Positions 62,576-64,000 of a DNA stretch of 64,000 nt are shown in pieces. A model generated the notes under the pieces. It made no database searches and was not told the DNA's origin. It was given only the letters and a program-made list of their open reading frames with translations. The position numbers and the translations under genes are program-made. The first letter of the stretch is position 1; each line of letters starts with the position of its first letter. This DNA is from Branchiostoma belcheri (taxonomy: Eukaryota; Chordata; Leptocardii; Amphioxiformes; Branchiostomatidae): the NCBI RefSeq assembly GCF_001625305.1, contig NW_017803910.1, forward strand, positions 1,583,409-1,647,408. Direction: 5' to 3'.

Positions 62576-64000
62576 CTGCAGATGAGGAAAGAAATTAACA
62601 CAATTAGACCAAGTATCATTCAAACATTATTGCACATATTACAATGACTCTTTATGCATGACTACAAGTATAGCAATTAACAAGCGATTGACAACCATCA
62701 AAGGAACTAATACAACCTTGTAAATTGTTTGTAACATGGTCTGATGCTGTACAGAATATCACAGTTACAAAATTGGGGTAACCTGGCACAAATACCTTCA
62801 TACATGTTACACAACCTTCAAACACTGTCAATGGAATGATCTGTTATGTTCTAACACCCTATGTTCCGACACCCATGTGTTCTGACAACAGAATGTAGTC
62901 AGAATGTAGGAGTTTCAGAACATGGAATAATCTATGTTTGGGATTTTCCTTACAAAAGTTGCAAATATGGCTATCTGGAAACTCGAATACTATATTCTTA
63001 CTCTTTGTATTTTGTCAAAATTCCTCAATAGATTTCAGTTCCAGGTTTATGACATCTTTATTGGGTTGATAAGAACATCCTTTGATACTCAAGCAACTTG
63101 GGATATAACTGGCACAGGGTGACCTTGAAAATCATTGGCATAACCATTTTCCATCAGATTCAGAGGGCAGTGAGTGGCATTTCCCAGGATGCACCTCTGC
63201 AGGATGATGGTAAATGGCTCACCCATGGGGGCAATAGGGATGACATGATAAAAATGACCTCATTCCTAAGGCAGCAAGCTCCCCTCTTCACTTCACATTC
63301 CATGCAGATGACAACAAATTAGGTCATCCTATGGGCTTAAAGCAACTGACTGCAAAAAGGTGATACCGGGTAAAAGATATGGGGGAAAGCTTAGTCCTCA
63401 ATCAACGACAAATATCTGACAAGGAAATAGGTCAAAACTTGCAACTGGCTCTTCCCAAATTCTAAGACAATAAATACGTTGATGTAGGTTTAAGACATCA
63501 TAGGTAATGAGAGAGAGAACAGTAACTCTAGCAACTGGACACTTCTTTTTTTTTAACTGTCAGACCTATAGTTAGAATGTAAATTGTAATTTTCTGGAGA
63601 TAACATTGACATGGGATATGCACAATGTATATCGCATGATGATTTAAAACTAATAAAAATGAGACTAGAAGTATAATAGAAAATGAGTTAACAAAAAAAA
63701 TTGTACTATTTCAAACCTTGTCTATAATTGTCTATCATTAAAAACATTTCAGATTTTCCATCTAAAATCAACAAATCTTGAAATAAAAACCTCCTGTAAA
63801 ATTTGCCTCAATCTAAATCCTTCTCTCCTATGTAACAAGATTAATTACCATCATTATTAAGTGTTTTACAAGACAAACTACATGCAGGCATTAGCATTAC
63901 TAAGGGAATATACAAAATCCTCTTAATGACAGAGTAAGAGGGAATGATGGATGACAGGAATGGTGATCTGCTAGCCAGTCCACCAGGGGTTACCAAAATG
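62576..64000 (-). other. AGAP intron, open at window edge
   Basis: Sequence upstream of the first visible AGAP exon. I see no further exon, RNA gene or element in it; it should lead to the GTPase-domain exons beyond the edge. Confidence 0.5.

Overview
The window is chordate genomic DNA and most probably comes from a lancelet (amphioxus, Branchiostoma). The clues are intron-rich genes with metazoan GT-AG splice sites, a secreted-type vWA/CCP/EGF mosaic protein, a clear AGAP (centaurin-gamma) orthologue, a very high density of short non-autonomous DNA transposons, tRNA-derived SINEs, an RTE-type LINE, and frequent TACATGTA words. The species call is an inference; no search was run.

Region 1 (1 to about 24.1 kb, + strand) is the 3' part of one large gene. 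It encodes nine von Willebrand factor A (vWA) domains alternating with nine CCP/sushi domains and six EGF domains, then a membrane-proximal SEA-like domain, one transmembrane helix and a tail of about 60 residues ending in a class I PDZ-type motif. Almost every domain sits on its own phase 1-1 exon, the usual signature of exon shuffling and tandem exon duplication. Four 24-nt linker micro-exons carry homologous intron flanks. Five of the nine vWA domains have an internal intron, each at a different place. An RTE LINE, a hAT MITE and a TTAA-flanked MITE have inserted in introns or just after the stop codon.

Region 2 (about 24.1 to 42.4 kb) has no recognisable protein-coding gene. It is dominated by a large imperfect inverted duplication (about 25,981-30,310 and 36,665-41,457) whose arms face each other. 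Each arm carries a putative spliced non-coding RNA gene with a CpG-rich first exon and a tandem array of exons of about 100 nt that have stops in all frames; splice sites are preserved in both arms. Between the arms are a 430-bp-arm palindrome, degenerate tandem repeats, and MITEs with clean target-site duplications. LINE fragments and an assembly gap are also present.

Region 3 (about 42.4 to 64 kb, - strand) is the 3' half of an AGAP-family ArfGAP gene: split PH domain, ArfGAP zinc finger and ankyrin repeats, ending at 45,772. The GTPase-like domain would lie beyond the right edge. Four consecutive exons in the PH-domain insert are all phase 1-1 and divisible by three, so they could be spliced in any combination. 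Its introns hold minisatellites, SINEs, MITEs, two near-perfect long hairpins, a decayed partial duplicate of the ArfGAP exon, and an unexplained 125-codon ORF.

Exon boundaries were read by eye from splice consensus, frame continuity and domain logic; coordinates should be good to a few bases. No transcript evidence was available.
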